Positions 45,856-54,323 of a stretch of 64,000 nt of DNA are shown here, piece after piece. The DNA is from Streptomyces mirabilis (GTDB lineage Bacteria > Actinomycetota > Actinomycetes > Streptomycetales > Streptomycetaceae). Within the stretch, counting starts at the first letter, position 1, and every line of letters begins with the position of its first letter. The translations under genes and the position numbers were made by a program. The notes under the pieces are model-generated. The model saw only the letters and a list, made by a program, of their open reading frames with translations. It searched no databases and was not told the origin of the DNA. Location of the stretch: assembly GCF_018310535.1 (NCBI RefSeq), contig NZ_CP074102.1:2852001-2916000 (forward strand), read 5' to 3'.

Positions 45856-45870
45856 GGGTACGGCTTCCTC

Positions 45871-46470
45871 TCACTCGGCCAGATGCACAGAGAACAGCAC
45901 GGACGCGTCCGGAAGGTCGACCGGATGGAACTTTCCGGGGTCGATGTCGACGGTCTGTCCGTCGCAGTTCAGTTCCACGGGCTTCTTGGGATCCGCGGCC
46001 GGATCGAAGTCGCAGCGCGGCTGGATGACAGCGACGGCATGGGCCGTCGCGTGCTTGTCCGTGCCGGGAATGATCGACTTGCCAACCGTGTACCGGGTCT
46101 CGATATCCACCCGGTAGCCCGGAAATCCGTTCACTGCGGTCGGGGTGAAACCCTGCACTGTCGAGTCGTTCTCACCGGCCAACCGACCGGCCGCAGCCGC
46201 GGCTCCGGTGCCTTTGAACAGGTCTCCCTTGAGCCAGTCCAGCCAGTGGCCGTCCGTGCCCACGGCCCCCGCCAGGCCCGTCATCAGCTCGTCGCGGGAG
46301 TCCCGTGCGGCCGCCAACGCCGCAGCGTCCGCCGCGGATTGAGCTCCATTCCGGGCGGACGCTGCTTGGGCGAACACGAAGAAGGCGAGCGCGGCGAAGA
46401 GCAGAATCCCCGTCAGCCAGATGTAGATGGGGAGGCTCTGTCCTCGGTCGCTGCAGGCCGGGTGGATCAG
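45871..46470 (-). CDS. TadG-like pilus assembly protein with apparent CTG start
   Basis: About 199 residues. Basic start (LIHPACSDRGQSLPIYIW), one membrane segment (LTGILLFAALAFFVFAQAA) and an external domain with the TadE/G-like pattern NGAQSAADAAALAAARDSRDEL. There is no ATG, GTG or TTG in frame near the start: the coding signal begins at a CTG (46470) that overlaps the TGA of the preceding prepilin gene. The frame stays open far upstream (to 46824), but that part is a shadow of the prepilin gene. Either a CTG start with coupled translation or a sequence error is likely. The domain call is firm, the start is not. Confidence 0.75.
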   Translation of the reverse strand: MIHPACSDRGQSLPIYIWLTGILLFAALAFFVFAQAASARNGAQSAADAAALAAARDSRDELMTGLAGAVGTDGHWLDWLKGDLFKGTGAAAAAGRLAGENDSTVQGFTPTAVNGFPGYRVDIETRYTVGKSIIPGTDKHATAHAVAVIQPRCDFDPAADPKKPVELNCDGQTVDIDPGKFHPVDLPDASVLFSVHLAE

Positions 46471-46706
46471 CCGCCGCCACCGCCGGTGACCTGGGTGACT
46501 GCCGTCCGGATCGCTCCCGAGATCATCCCGTCCAGGCCGATCTGATCGATCAGCGTAAAGATCCCCGCGATGATGATCATCAACCCGGCGTACTCCACGA
46601 AACCGGCGCCGGCATCCCGTCCACGGCCCCGCATCCGACCGGCGACGGTCTTCGCCCAGGTCTCCACCCGGACTCCCGCCCTCAGCGTCCAGTCCCTCGT
46701 CACCAT
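46467..46706 (-). CDS. Flp-like prepilin
   Basis: 79-residue small protein from the ATG at 46706. The basic leader ends RGRDAG, followed by AGFVEYAGLMIIIAGIFTLI. Cleavage after DAG would give glutamate at +5, the hallmark of type IV prepilins, followed by the hydrophobic assembly helix. The C-terminus is Gly-rich (VTQVTGGGGG). It is the likely major pilin of the Tad locus. The frame extends to 46751, but MVTRDWTLRAG is the better start. Its stop overlaps the TadG start. Confidence 0.82.
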   Translation of the reverse strand: MVTRDWTLRAGVRVETWAKTVAGRMRGRGRDAGAGFVEYAGLMIIIAGIFTLIDQIGLDGMISGAIRTAVTQVTGGGGG

Positions 46707-46811
46707 GGCCCCTGTCCTCCCGCCCGACGCCACCACTACCGACCCGAGCACCGTACGTGAGACCCCGCCTACTCCGGGTGGGCCCAGGGACCCAACTTCC
46801 TGTCGGTGGAG

Positions 46812-47555
46812 TCATCGGCTCCACCCCTCACGTGCCGTGCCCAGCCAGTGGGCGATCGCTTCGCTGCGCGAGGAACTGTGCAGCTTTGCGAAGATGCGGT
46901 TGATGTGGTTCTTGACGGTCTTCTCGCTGATGAAGCAGGCGGCGGCGATCTGCCGATTGCTCATGCCGGACGCGATGAGATCCATGACCTCCACCTCCCG
47001 TGAACTAAGGCCGAAGTTGAGCCGGTTGGGCACGCGCCGGCGCAGCCTCGCCGCGTAGCCGGGGCGAGCCTTCGACGACTGTCCCACAAGTGGTTGCAGA
47101 TGCGAAGGAAAATCGTTCGGTTCGTACGAAACACCGAGTGAATCCGGGACGGTCGCCTTCGCGTGCCGTACCGCGTGCCGTACCTCCCGTACGGCGGAGG
47201 TCAGTTCGGCGGCCGTGAACTCGCCGTGGACGAGATAGCCGACCGCGCCCCGGCGCAACGCCTCGGCCACGACCTCGGGTTCGCGGCTGTAGGTCAGCAT
47301 CATCACGGGGGCGAGCAGGGAGAGGGCGGGAAGAGCCGTCAGCCCGTCCGTGCCGGGCATGCGGACGTCGAGGAGGACGACGTCCGGGCGCAGTCGGGTG
47401 GCGGCCGCGATGGCCGCCTCGCCGTCGGCCGCCTGCGCGACGACCTCGAGGTCCGGATGGCCGTCGAGCAGCGCGGCCAGGCCGGCCCGGACGACCGGGT
47501 TGTCGTCGGCCACGAGTACACGGAGGTTCGGGCCGGGAAGTGCCTGGTCAGGCAT
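46812..47555 (-). CDS. NarL-family response regulator
   Basis: 247-residue regulator. The receiver domain (about 11-125) has the acidic pocket DDN (17-19), phospho-acceptor D63 (VVLLDVRMPG) and T88-Y89 (MMLTYSREPE). The LuxR-type HTH (about 178-240) includes LSSREVEVMDLIASGMSNRQ and SEKTVKNHINRIFAKL. It overlaps the histidine kinase gene by eight bases, so the pair is co-translated. Its place inside the Tad operon suggests it controls pilus genes. Confidence 0.94.
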   Translation of the reverse strand: MPDQALPGPNLRVLVADDNPVVRAGLAALLDGHPDLEVVAQAADGEAAIAAATRLRPDVVLLDVRMPGTDGLTALPALSLLAPVMMLTYSREPEVVAEALRRGAVGYLVHGEFTAAELTSAVREVRHAVRHAKATVPDSLGVSYEPNDFPSHLQPLVGQSSKARPGYAARLRRRVPNRLNFGLSSREVEVMDLIASGMSNRQIAAACFISEKTVKNHINRIFAKLHSSSRSEAIAHWLGTAREGWSR

Positions 47556-48957
47556 GTGCGGCCTCCTCTTGGGGGATGGGGGGAGGGTGGGGGACGGCGG
47601 AGGACCGCGGGAGGGTCAGATGGATCTCCGCGCCTCCTTGCGGGGAACGGTGCAGCTCGACACGGCCGCCCAGCGACGCGGCTCGCTCCGCCATGCCGAG
47701 CAGACCGAAATGGCCGGATCTGGTCAGGTCGTCGAGGGCGACGGGCGGGGGCGGACCGACTCCGTCGTCCCGTACGCGTACGGCGCACTCGGCTTCCGAC
47801 ACGTCGAGTTCCACCGTCACCCGCGTCGCGTCCGCGTGGCGGTGCGCGTTCTCCAGCGCCTCGGACACGATCGCCAGGACGTGGTGGGCGGTGGCGTACG
47901 GGAGGATCGGGGGCTCGCCCCGGTGGTGGAGGGAAGTGGGGAGGTGGGTGCGGGACTCGAAGGCCCGTACCCGGGAGTCGAGTTCGGACAGGACGTCCGT
48001 GTTCGCACGCGCGAGGTCCGTGTGGCGGCGCAGGTCGGAGAGGAGGTCGCGGGACTCCACGGCCGCCCGGCGGGCCGCGCCCGCGACGATCGTCGCCTGC
48101 CGCCCCAGCGTGTGCCGATCCGCGTCCCCGGCGGCGGCCGAGGCGGCGAGGGCCTCGGCCGCCAGGGCCAGGCCGTGCAGGGTCTTCGCGACCGAGTCGT
48201 GCATCTCGCGGGCCAGGCGGGCCCGTTCGGACTCCACCGCCTCGGCGACGGCCAGGCGGGAGTTCGCCTCCGACAGCGCCTGGCTCGCCGTCCCGAAGCG
48301 GAACATCAGGTTTCGCAGGGTGACACCGATGATGCCCGCGCCGACGCAGAAGCCCGCGACGAGCAGGGTGCTGGCGCCCGACCCCGGGTGGTGTTGCCAG
48401 GCCCTGTACACCGTCACCAGCACGATCAGCTGGAGGCCGGTGAAGATGCCCGATCCGCGCCAGCCGTACAGCAGGCCCGCCAGGAGTGGGGTGCAGACCG
48501 TCGCGTACGCGAGGGGGGACGCGGGGGACGCCGTCAGCAGCAGGACCGCGCCGAAGGTCAGGTCCACGGCCATGAGACCGGGGTGCGCGAGGAGGCGCGG
48601 GCCGAACCGGTCCCAGTCCCTGAGCATGGCGTACGAGCCCATGACGCCGAGGACGGCGGCCACCAGGACCGTGTAACGGGGTGGGCCGTTCACGGCATTG
48701 GTCATCGCGAAGGGAGCGCCGATCGCGATCGCGGCGAGGCGGACGCCGAAGGCCTGGCGGCACAGCGCCTGGAGGGCGTTGAGCTGGAGGCGGACGCTGC
48801 CGGGGGCCGGGGCGTCGTCGGCCAGGTAGCCGTCCTCGGTGCTCGCGAGGTGCCGCCGCGCCCACAGGCGGGACAGCCACGGCGGGGGCTGCGACAGCCA
48901 CAGCGAGAGCGTCGAGAGCGGTGACGGCCTCGGCAGGGGAGTACGGCGGCTGGTCAT
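47548..48957 (-). CDS. Sensor histidine kinase (DesK/NarX type)
   Basis: 469-residue kinase. The N-terminus (about 60-220) has several hydrophobic segments (LAAIAIGAPFAM, YTVLVAAVLGVMGSYAML, LTFGAVLLLTASPA, GIFTGLQLIVLVTVY, LLVAGFCVGAGIIGV). A HisKA_3 dimerisation domain follows with phospho-acceptor H253 (ARLAREMHDSVAKTL). The HATPase domain carries IVSEALENAHRHADATRV and GHFGLLGMAERAASLGGRVEL. The signal is sensed in or at the membrane. The start codon overlaps the tadC stop (ATGA). Confidence 0.94.
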   Translation of the reverse strand: MTSRRTPLPRPSPLSTLSLWLSQPPPWLSRLWARRHLASTEDGYLADDAPAPGSVRLQLNALQALCRQAFGVRLAAIAIGAPFAMTNAVNGPPRYTVLVAAVLGVMGSYAMLRDWDRFGPRLLAHPGLMAVDLTFGAVLLLTASPASPLAYATVCTPLLAGLLYGWRGSGIFTGLQLIVLVTVYRAWQHHPGSGASTLLVAGFCVGAGIIGVTLRNLMFRFGTASQALSEANSRLAVAEAVESERARLAREMHDSVAKTLHGLALAAEALAASAAAGDADRHTLGRQATIVAGAARRAAVESRDLLSDLRRHTDLARANTDVLSELDSRVRAFESRTHLPTSLHHRGEPPILPYATAHHVLAIVSEALENAHRHADATRVTVELDVSEAECAVRVRDDGVGPPPPVALDDLTRSGHFGLLGMAERAASLGGRVELHRSPQGGAEIHLTLPRSSAVPHPPPIPQEEAAHA

Positions 48958-49847
48958 CAGCGGCCCAGGATCGAACCGAAGTTCGTGCCCGACCCCAGGA
49001 ACATGCCCGTGGCGATCAGGATCATCGTCGCCGGGAGCATGAAGACGAGGGTCACCATCGTCGCCTTGGGGATGGTCTTGGCGGCGCGGCGGCGGGCGTT
49101 CTGGGCGTCCGTGCGGCGCATGTCCGTGGCGAGCTGGATGAGGGTCTCGGCGATGGGGGAACCCAGCTCCTCGCCCTGCTGGAGCGCCGAGACGAACTGG
49201 GCGACCTGCTCGGAGGAGTTGCGCTTGCGCAGTTCGTCGAAGGCCTGGCGGCGGCTGACGCCCATGTCCATCTGGCGCAGCGTGATGCGCAGTTCGTCCG
49301 CCCAGGGGCCCTCGTACTTCTCCGCGACCCGGTCCAGCGCCTGGCGGAAGCCGAGGCCCGCCGAGACCACGACCGCGAGGACGTCGAGGAAGTCGGGGAG
49401 CGTGCGGTCGATGACCTCCTTGCGTTCGCGGACGGCCTGCCAGATCAGGGCGTCGGCGGCGACGAGCCCGAAGGTCAGGGTGAGCACGGCGAAGAGGAGC
49501 TGGCCGTTGGAGAGGAAGACGAGGCCGAGTACGACGCCGAAGATGCCGTACACCGCGCGGCGGGCGGCATAGCGGTTGAGGGTCAGGCCGCCGGGGTTGC
49601 CCGCCATGTCTATGCGGCGGCGTTTGGCCTCGACACGCCGGGGGCCCATGAGGCGCAGGACCGTGGGGGCGAAGCGCATGCCGAGGCGGTCGACGGCGGA
49701 CTCGGCGGTGGAGACGCGGGTTCCGCCGACCTCCAGGGCGAGCGCGAGGTCGCTCGGGAGTTTGGCGTCGGCGCGGATCATGCGGATGCCCAGCAGGGCG
49801 CCCGCGACGGCCCCGGCCGTCAGGAGGGCGAGCAGCAGCGCGAGCAA
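48957..49847 (-). CDS. tadC: Tad pilus inner-membrane protein TadC
   Basis: 296-residue type II secretion F-domain protein. Membrane segments occur at the N-terminus (MLALLLALLTAGAVAGALLG), mid-protein (VYGIFGVVLGLVFL, LLFAVLTLTFGLVAADALIW) and C-terminus (ATMVTLVFMLPATMILIATG). The cytoplasmic F domain includes DFLDVLAVVVSAGLGFRQAL and EELGSPIAETLIQLATDMR. It forms the membrane platform with TadB, 16 bases upstream. It ends overlapping the kinase start. Confidence 0.93.
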   Translation of the reverse strand: MLALLLALLTAGAVAGALLGIRMIRADAKLPSDLALALEVGGTRVSTAESAVDRLGMRFAPTVLRLMGPRRVEAKRRRIDMAGNPGGLTLNRYAARRAVYGIFGVVLGLVFLSNGQLLFAVLTLTFGLVAADALIWQAVRERKEVIDRTLPDFLDVLAVVVSAGLGFRQALDRVAEKYEGPWADELRITLRQMDMGVSRRQAFDELRKRNSSEQVAQFVSALQQGEELGSPIAETLIQLATDMRRTDAQNARRRAAKTIPKATMVTLVFMLPATMILIATGMFLGSGTNFGSILGR

Positions 49848-49863
49848 CGTGACCCCTCCTCTC

Positions 49864-50805
49864 TCAGACTTCGATCTTGCCGAGGCGGCGGATGACGAAG
49901 AAGCCGACGGTGTAGAGGCCCAGCGAGATCAGGACGAGGGTCTGGCCGAGGCCGGAGCCGGTGACGCGGGCGAGAGCACCCTCGTTCGAGGAGTTGATCA
50001 GGAGCAGCGAGCCCAGACCGAGCATCGGGACCGTGAAGGCGGTGGCGTTGACCTCGGAAAGCATGGTGCGGACCTCGCGGCGGGTCTCCTTGCGGTCCTC
50101 CAGGGTGTGGGTGAGGTTGCGCAGGGAGCTGACGACCGAGCCGCCCGCCTTGTTGGCGAGGACCAGGGTCGTGACGAGAACGATCAGCTCGCGGGAGGGG
50201 AGGCGCTCGGAGAGTTCACCGAGGGCGTCGTCGATGGTGCGGCCCAGCATCAACTGGTCAGCGACGTGCGCGAGTTCCTCGCCCGCGGGGGCTTCGAGCT
50301 CCTCCGCCGCCATCGCCAGTGCCGTCCGCAGGGCCAGCCCCGCGGCGGTCGCGTTGGCCAGCAGACGTGCCACGTCGGGGAGTTGGCCGATGAAGGCCTC
50401 GATGCGTTTTTGGCGCTGCCAGTTGAGGAAGATGGCCGCGCTCCACACGCCCACGAGGGCGGCGATCGGACCGAAGAAGGGGGCCAGCACCGACGCGGCC
50501 ATCAGCCACAGCGCGACGACGACGGCGGTGACGTACGTGGCGAACTCCCCCGCCGTCACGTCCAGGCCCGTCGCCGACAGGCGCAGGTGGATCGCCCGGC
50601 CGAGGCGGGTCCGGCGCAGCCGGCGGTCGATCGCGGCGAAACGGCGTACGCGGCCGGCCGCGGTGCGCAGCGGGCCGCCGCCGGAGAGGCGGTCGACGAG
50701 GGCCTGGCGCTGGGCACGGCCCGAGGCGTACGTGTGGACGCCCGCGACGGCGAGGGTGCCGCACAGCACGGTGGCGCCGAGGGCGAGGAGTGCGGGGTCG
50801 TTCAT
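49864..50805 (-). CDS. tadB: Tad pilus inner-membrane protein TadB
   Basis: 313-residue F-domain protein. ATG 50805 has AGGGAGG upstream; the frame extends to 51024, but that part is the tail of cpaF in another frame. Features: N-terminal membrane segment (LLALGATVLCGTLAVAGV), a central helix pair (YVTAVVVALWLMAASVLAPF, FGPIAALVGVWSAAIFL), the F domain (QLPDVARLLANATAAGLALR) and C-terminal helices (LGQTLVLISLGLYTVGFFVI). It works with TadC and the CpaF motor. Confidence 0.93.
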   Translation of the reverse strand: MNDPALLALGATVLCGTLAVAGVHTYASGRAQRQALVDRLSGGGPLRTAAGRVRRFAAIDRRLRRTRLGRAIHLRLSATGLDVTAGEFATYVTAVVVALWLMAASVLAPFFGPIAALVGVWSAAIFLNWQRQKRIEAFIGQLPDVARLLANATAAGLALRTALAMAAEELEAPAGEELAHVADQLMLGRTIDDALGELSERLPSRELIVLVTTLVLANKAGGSVVSSLRNLTHTLEDRKETRREVRTMLSEVNATAFTVPMLGLGSLLLINSSNEGALARVTGSGLGQTLVLISLGLYTVGFFVIRRLGKIEV

Positions 50806-50833
50806 GGCTGCCTCCCTTCGTGGACGGGGTTGG

Positions 50834-52174
50834 TCATCCGATGGCCCGCCTCGTGTCGAGTACGTCGAGGACCTCGGCCACGCCGAACGCGGGCGGCAGC
50901 GGTTCGTTGGCGACGTACAGCTTCTCGGCGACCTGGCGCGGCAGCGGAAGGTGCTCGAAACGGCCGTGCACGACACGGTCGGGGCCGGCGGGGCGGGGGA
51001 CGAAGCGGGTGACGGGGACGACACGGAACTGCTCGCGGCCGTGCGAGACGATCAGGGCTATCTCGGTGACCTTGCGGGAGCCGTCGGCGTGGCGGGTGAG
51101 CTGGACGACGACGTCCACGGCCGAGTTGATCTGGTCCTTCAGCGCCTCGAAGGGGATCTGGACCTCGGACATCGAGCCGAGGGTCTGGAGCCTCATGAGG
51201 GCGTCCTCGGCGGAGTTCGCGTGGACGGTGGCCAGGGACCCGTCGTGACCGGTCGACATCGCCTGGAGCATGTCGAGGGTCTCGCCGCCGCGGACCTCAC
51301 CGACGATGATCCGGTCGGGGCGCATACGCAGCGAGTTGCGGACCAGGTCGCGGATGGTGATCTGGCCCTTGCCCTCGACGTTCGGGGGGCGGGACTCCAG
51401 CCGGATGACGTGTTCCTGCTGGAGCTGGAGTTCGGCCGAGTCCTCGATGGTGATGATGCGCTCGCGGGAGGGGATGAGGCCGGAGAGGGCGTTGAGCAGG
51501 GTGGTCTTCCCGCTGCCGGTACCGCCGCTGACGATGACGTTGAAACGGGCCCGCACGAAGGCCGCGAGCAGCATCAGCATCTGCTCGTCGAGCGAGCCGA
51601 GATCGATGAGTTCGGGCAGGGTGTACGCGCGGGGGAAGCGGCGGATCGTGAGGGTGGGGCCGGTGAGGGCGAGCGGCGGGATGATGACGTTGACGCGCTC
51701 GCCGGTGGGCAGCCGGGCGTCGACCATGGGGTTGGACTCGTCGACGCGGCGGTTGACCGTGGAGACGATGCGCTCGATGGTCTGCATCAGCTGGTCGTGG
51801 GAGGCGAAGCGGAGAGGGAGCTGTTCGACCCGTCCCGCGCGCTCCACGAAGATGGACTCCGGCCCGTTGACCATGATCTCGGTGATCGACGCGTCGGCGA
51901 GGAGCGGTTCGAGGACGCCGAGGCCGAGGGCCTCGTCGACGACCCGCCGGATCAGCTGGGAGCGCTCGGCGGAGGACAGGACCGGGCCCTCGCGGCTGAT
52001 GATGTGGCCGAGCACGCGCTCCAGGCGTACCCGGCGTTCGGCTGCCGCCAGGCTCGACATCTCCGCGAGGTCGATCTCCTCGAGGAGCTTGGCTCGGTAG
52101 ACGGCGACGAGGTGTCCGTCCTCGCGGGCGGGGCCCGACTCGTCGGGGGTGGAGAGTCGGCTGCGCAGGCTCAT
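50834..52174 (-). CDS. cpaF: Tad pilus assembly ATPase CpaF/TadA
   Basis: 446-residue secretion ATPase of the type II/IV family, the motor for pilus assembly and retraction. Walker A is GGTGSGKTTLLNALSGL, the Asp box ITIEDSAELQL, Walker B RPDRIIVGEVRGGETLDML and the His box GHDGSLATVHANSAEDAL. The N-terminal domain has MVNGPESIFVERAGRV and NPMVDARLPTGERVN. All motifs are intact. It lies between tadE and tadB in the leftward operon. Confidence 0.96.
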   Translation of the reverse strand: MSLRSRLSTPDESGPAREDGHLVAVYRAKLLEEIDLAEMSSLAAAERRVRLERVLGHIISREGPVLSSAERSQLIRRVVDEALGLGVLEPLLADASITEIMVNGPESIFVERAGRVEQLPLRFASHDQLMQTIERIVSTVNRRVDESNPMVDARLPTGERVNVIIPPLALTGPTLTIRRFPRAYTLPELIDLGSLDEQMLMLLAAFVRARFNVIVSGGTGSGKTTLLNALSGLIPSRERIITIEDSAELQLQQEHVIRLESRPPNVEGKGQITIRDLVRNSLRMRPDRIIVGEVRGGETLDMLQAMSTGHDGSLATVHANSAEDALMRLQTLGSMSEVQIPFEALKDQINSAVDVVVQLTRHADGSRKVTEIALIVSHGREQFRVVPVTRFVPRPAGPDRVVHGRFEHLPLPRQVAEKLYVANEPLPPAFGVAEVLDVLDTRRAIG

Positions 52175-52218
52175 GGGTTCAGCTCCTCCCGGTCATTGGT
52201 CGGTTGTCCGTTTCCGGT

Positions 52219-52584
52219 TCAGTTGTCGGTGGGCATGGTGGCGTGGCGGGTGACGGTGTAGGGGCCGAAGAGGGGGATCACTCCGGGGACACTCACGGTG
52301 ACCGTCGCCGTGGTGAGGTCGGCGCCCTCGTCGGGCGTCACGTTCGGCTTGAGCCAGCCGCTCACGGCGGCCTGTCCGGCCGCGGTGCCGTCGCCGCCCT
52401 GTGACTCGACCCGTGCCGCCGCCCGCGCCCCCGTCCCCGCCTGGTTGATCCCGTAGCCGATGAGGCCGAGCTGGATGGCGGCCATCCCGATGACGAGCAG
52501 GATGGGCAGGAACCCGGCGAACTCCAGCATGGAGACGCCCCGGTCGTCACGGAGCCGGCGCTTCAGCCACCGTAGGGGCCTCAT
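52219..52584 (-). CDS. TadE-like minor pilin
   Basis: 121-residue TadE-type protein. The start ATG overlaps the stop of the upstream fusion gene (ATGA). A basic leader (MRPLRWLKRRLRDDRG) precedes VSMLEFAGFLPILLVIGMAA, where E at +5 after RG fits prepilin-type processing. The external part has the conserved pattern of pseudopilins (NQAGTGARAAARVESQGGDG). The longer frame to 52767 lies inside the fusion gene. Confidence 0.9.
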   Translation of the reverse strand: MRPLRWLKRRLRDDRGVSMLEFAGFLPILLVIGMAAIQLGLIGYGINQAGTGARAAARVESQGGDGTAAGQAAVSGWLKPNVTPDEGADLTTATVTVSVPGVIPLFGPYTVTRHATMPTDN

Positions 52585-54200
52585 CCGTTGTTCCCCTCCA
52601 GCGCGGCGCCCGCGTTCCCCTTCACGCGCCACCCGGCGTCGAAGCCGGGGAAGAACAGGGGCACTTTGACGTCGACGGTGGCCTTCATCACCGAGCCCGA
52701 CGCGGCGCAGCTGATCTGGGCACCGTTCCAGGCGCCCGGCAGATGCTTGCTCCCGGCCGTCTGGCACGCCCCGGGTACGTCACCGTTGACCGCGTACGCC
52801 GCCGTCGCCGCCCGCGCCGCCTCGTCCGCCGCGTTCCCGGCCAACGAGTACGAGTAGCCGTACAGCACGCACTGCCACAGGATCGTCATCACGACGAGCA
52901 GGATGGGGAACATACCGGCGAATTCGAGGGTGACCGCGCCCCGGTCGCCGCCCTTGCGCCGCAGGGCCAGTGCGCCCCGGTCCGAGGAGGCCTTGCGGCG
53001 CCTGCCGCCTCCCCCGCCGGTCTCCTGGGCGACCACCAGCCCCAGCTCCCCCGCCAGCGTCCACAGCGCCTGCTTGACCGTCGAGCGGGTGTCCAGGTCC
53101 TGGAGGCGCCCCGCGTCGACGACGGACTGGAGTTCCTTGAAGGCGGCGGGGACGGGGGTGCGGGCGACCTTGGTGCCGGTGACGCGTTCGACGAGGGAGG
53201 GCTGGATCTCCGTACCGCGGCCGAAACGGTTGACGACCGTGGTCGTCTCCTCCGCCTTGCGGATCTGGAGGCGGTCCCACATGCGGACCATGCGTTTGGC
53301 GGCGCGCACGGCGACCACGTCGGGGGTGACGAGGAGCAGGGCCCGGTCGGCCATCTCGACGGCCGCGGCGGTCGCGGAGTTCATCTGGGCGCCGCAGTCG
53401 ACGACCACGACGTCGTGGCGGGAGCGCAGGGCGCTCAGCACCTGGCGGGCGACCCGGTCGGTGACCTCCTCGCCGCGTTCGCCCTCGGCCGGGGCCAGCA
53501 GCAGGCCCACTCCGCTGTCGTGGGTGTAGACGGCATCCTGGAGGACGCGGGGGTTGATGTCGCTGATTCCGGCGAGGTCGGCGATCGACCGCCGGAACTG
53601 GACGTCCAGGTACGAGGCCACGTCCCCGGACTGGAGGTCGAGGTCCACCAGCGCGACGCTGCGCCCCGACGCCTGTGCGGCGAGGGCGAGTTCGACGGCG
53701 GTGACCGTCGCTCCGACGCCGCCCTTCGCCCCGGTGACCGTGACGACGGTGCCGCCGGGGCCCGCGTACAGCTCGGGCGTGCCGCTGCCGAGGTGCCGGC
53801 GCATGCCGAGCGACCACCCGGCGGCGGCCTGGACGCGTTCGGCGAGGGCGTCGTAGCCCAGCGGGAGGCCGATGATGCCGCGCGCGCCGGAGTCCATGGC
53901 GGCGGTGAGGACACCGGCGCTGGTGTCCGCGGTGATGAAGACGACGCCGATCGCGGGGAAGCGCATGACCACGTCGCGGATCAGGTCCAACGCCGGTACG
54001 GGACCTATGCGTTCGTGGACCAGGACGACTTCGGGCAGTTCGTCGAGGGACTCGGCGGCGAGCCGCGCCAGGGTGTCGAGGAGCGCCGTCGAGTCGGGGA
54101 CGGGCGGGGCCGGCTCGGCGTCCGCGAGCTGGCTCAGCAGGGTGGCGAGCGCGCGGGCCGAGTCGACGTCACTGACGGCCGGGAGGATACGGATGGTCAT
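52581..54200 (-). CDS. CpaE-type ATPase fused in frame to a TadE pseudopilin
   Basis: 539 residues. The first 410 are a CpaE/TadZ protein: a receiver-like domain without obvious phospho-site (residues 1-130), then a MinD/ParA-like ATPase (GTVVTVTGAKGGVGATVTAV, VALVDLDLQSGDVASYL, DVVVVDCGAQMNSAT). The P-loop reads KGGVGAT, so the second, Walker A lysine is Ala. After a Gly/Arg linker, residues from about 420 form a TadE unit: GGDRG-AVTLEFAGMF, a membrane helix and an external domain with two Cys. No stop separates them. A separate TadE start (for example GTG near residue 395) cannot be excluded. MTIRILPAV (54200) matches family starts; the frame is open to 54284. Confidence 0.85.
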   Translation of the reverse strand: MTIRILPAVSDVDSARALATLLSQLADAEPAPPVPDSTALLDTLARLAAESLDELPEVVLVHERIGPVPALDLIRDVVMRFPAIGVVFITADTSAGVLTAAMDSGARGIIGLPLGYDALAERVQAAAGWSLGMRRHLGSGTPELYAGPGGTVVTVTGAKGGVGATVTAVELALAAQASGRSVALVDLDLQSGDVASYLDVQFRRSIADLAGISDINPRVLQDAVYTHDSGVGLLLAPAEGERGEEVTDRVARQVLSALRSRHDVVVVDCGAQMNSATAAAVEMADRALLLVTPDVVAVRAAKRMVRMWDRLQIRKAEETTTVVNRFGRGTEIQPSLVERVTGTKVARTPVPAAFKELQSVVDAGRLQDLDTRSTVKQALWTLAGELGLVVAQETGGGGGRRRKASSDRGALALRRKGGDRGAVTLEFAGMFPILLVVMTILWQCVLYGYSYSLAGNAADEAARAATAAYAVNGDVPGACQTAGSKHLPGAWNGAQISCAASGSVMKATVDVKVPLFFPGFDAGWRVKGNAGAALEGNNG

Positions 54201-54284
54201 CGGCGCTGCCCCGTAGTCATCGACCCCGTAGTCGTCGGCCTCGTAGTCGTCGACCCCGTAGTCGTCGGCCTCGTGCGGGGCCAT
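54201..54284. repeat. 15-bp frame-preserving repeat before the CpaE start
   Basis: Four to five units encode D-D-Y-G-V / D-D-Y-E-A on the minus strand. Both ends carry an ATG preceded by similar GCGCCG and ACGGG sequences, so the block looks like a duplication of the start region. Translation from 54284 would add an acidic 28-residue extension. Confidence 0.75.
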
Positions 54285-54323
54285 CGGCGCAGTCCCGTGG
54301 GGATGGACCTCATGCGCGGCCTC

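Noticed and set aside
46471..46824. Upstream extension of the TadG-like frame to 46824
   Set aside because: The extension is Arg/Gly/Asp-rich antisense-like sequence overlapping the prepilin gene in another frame; homology begins only at about 46470.
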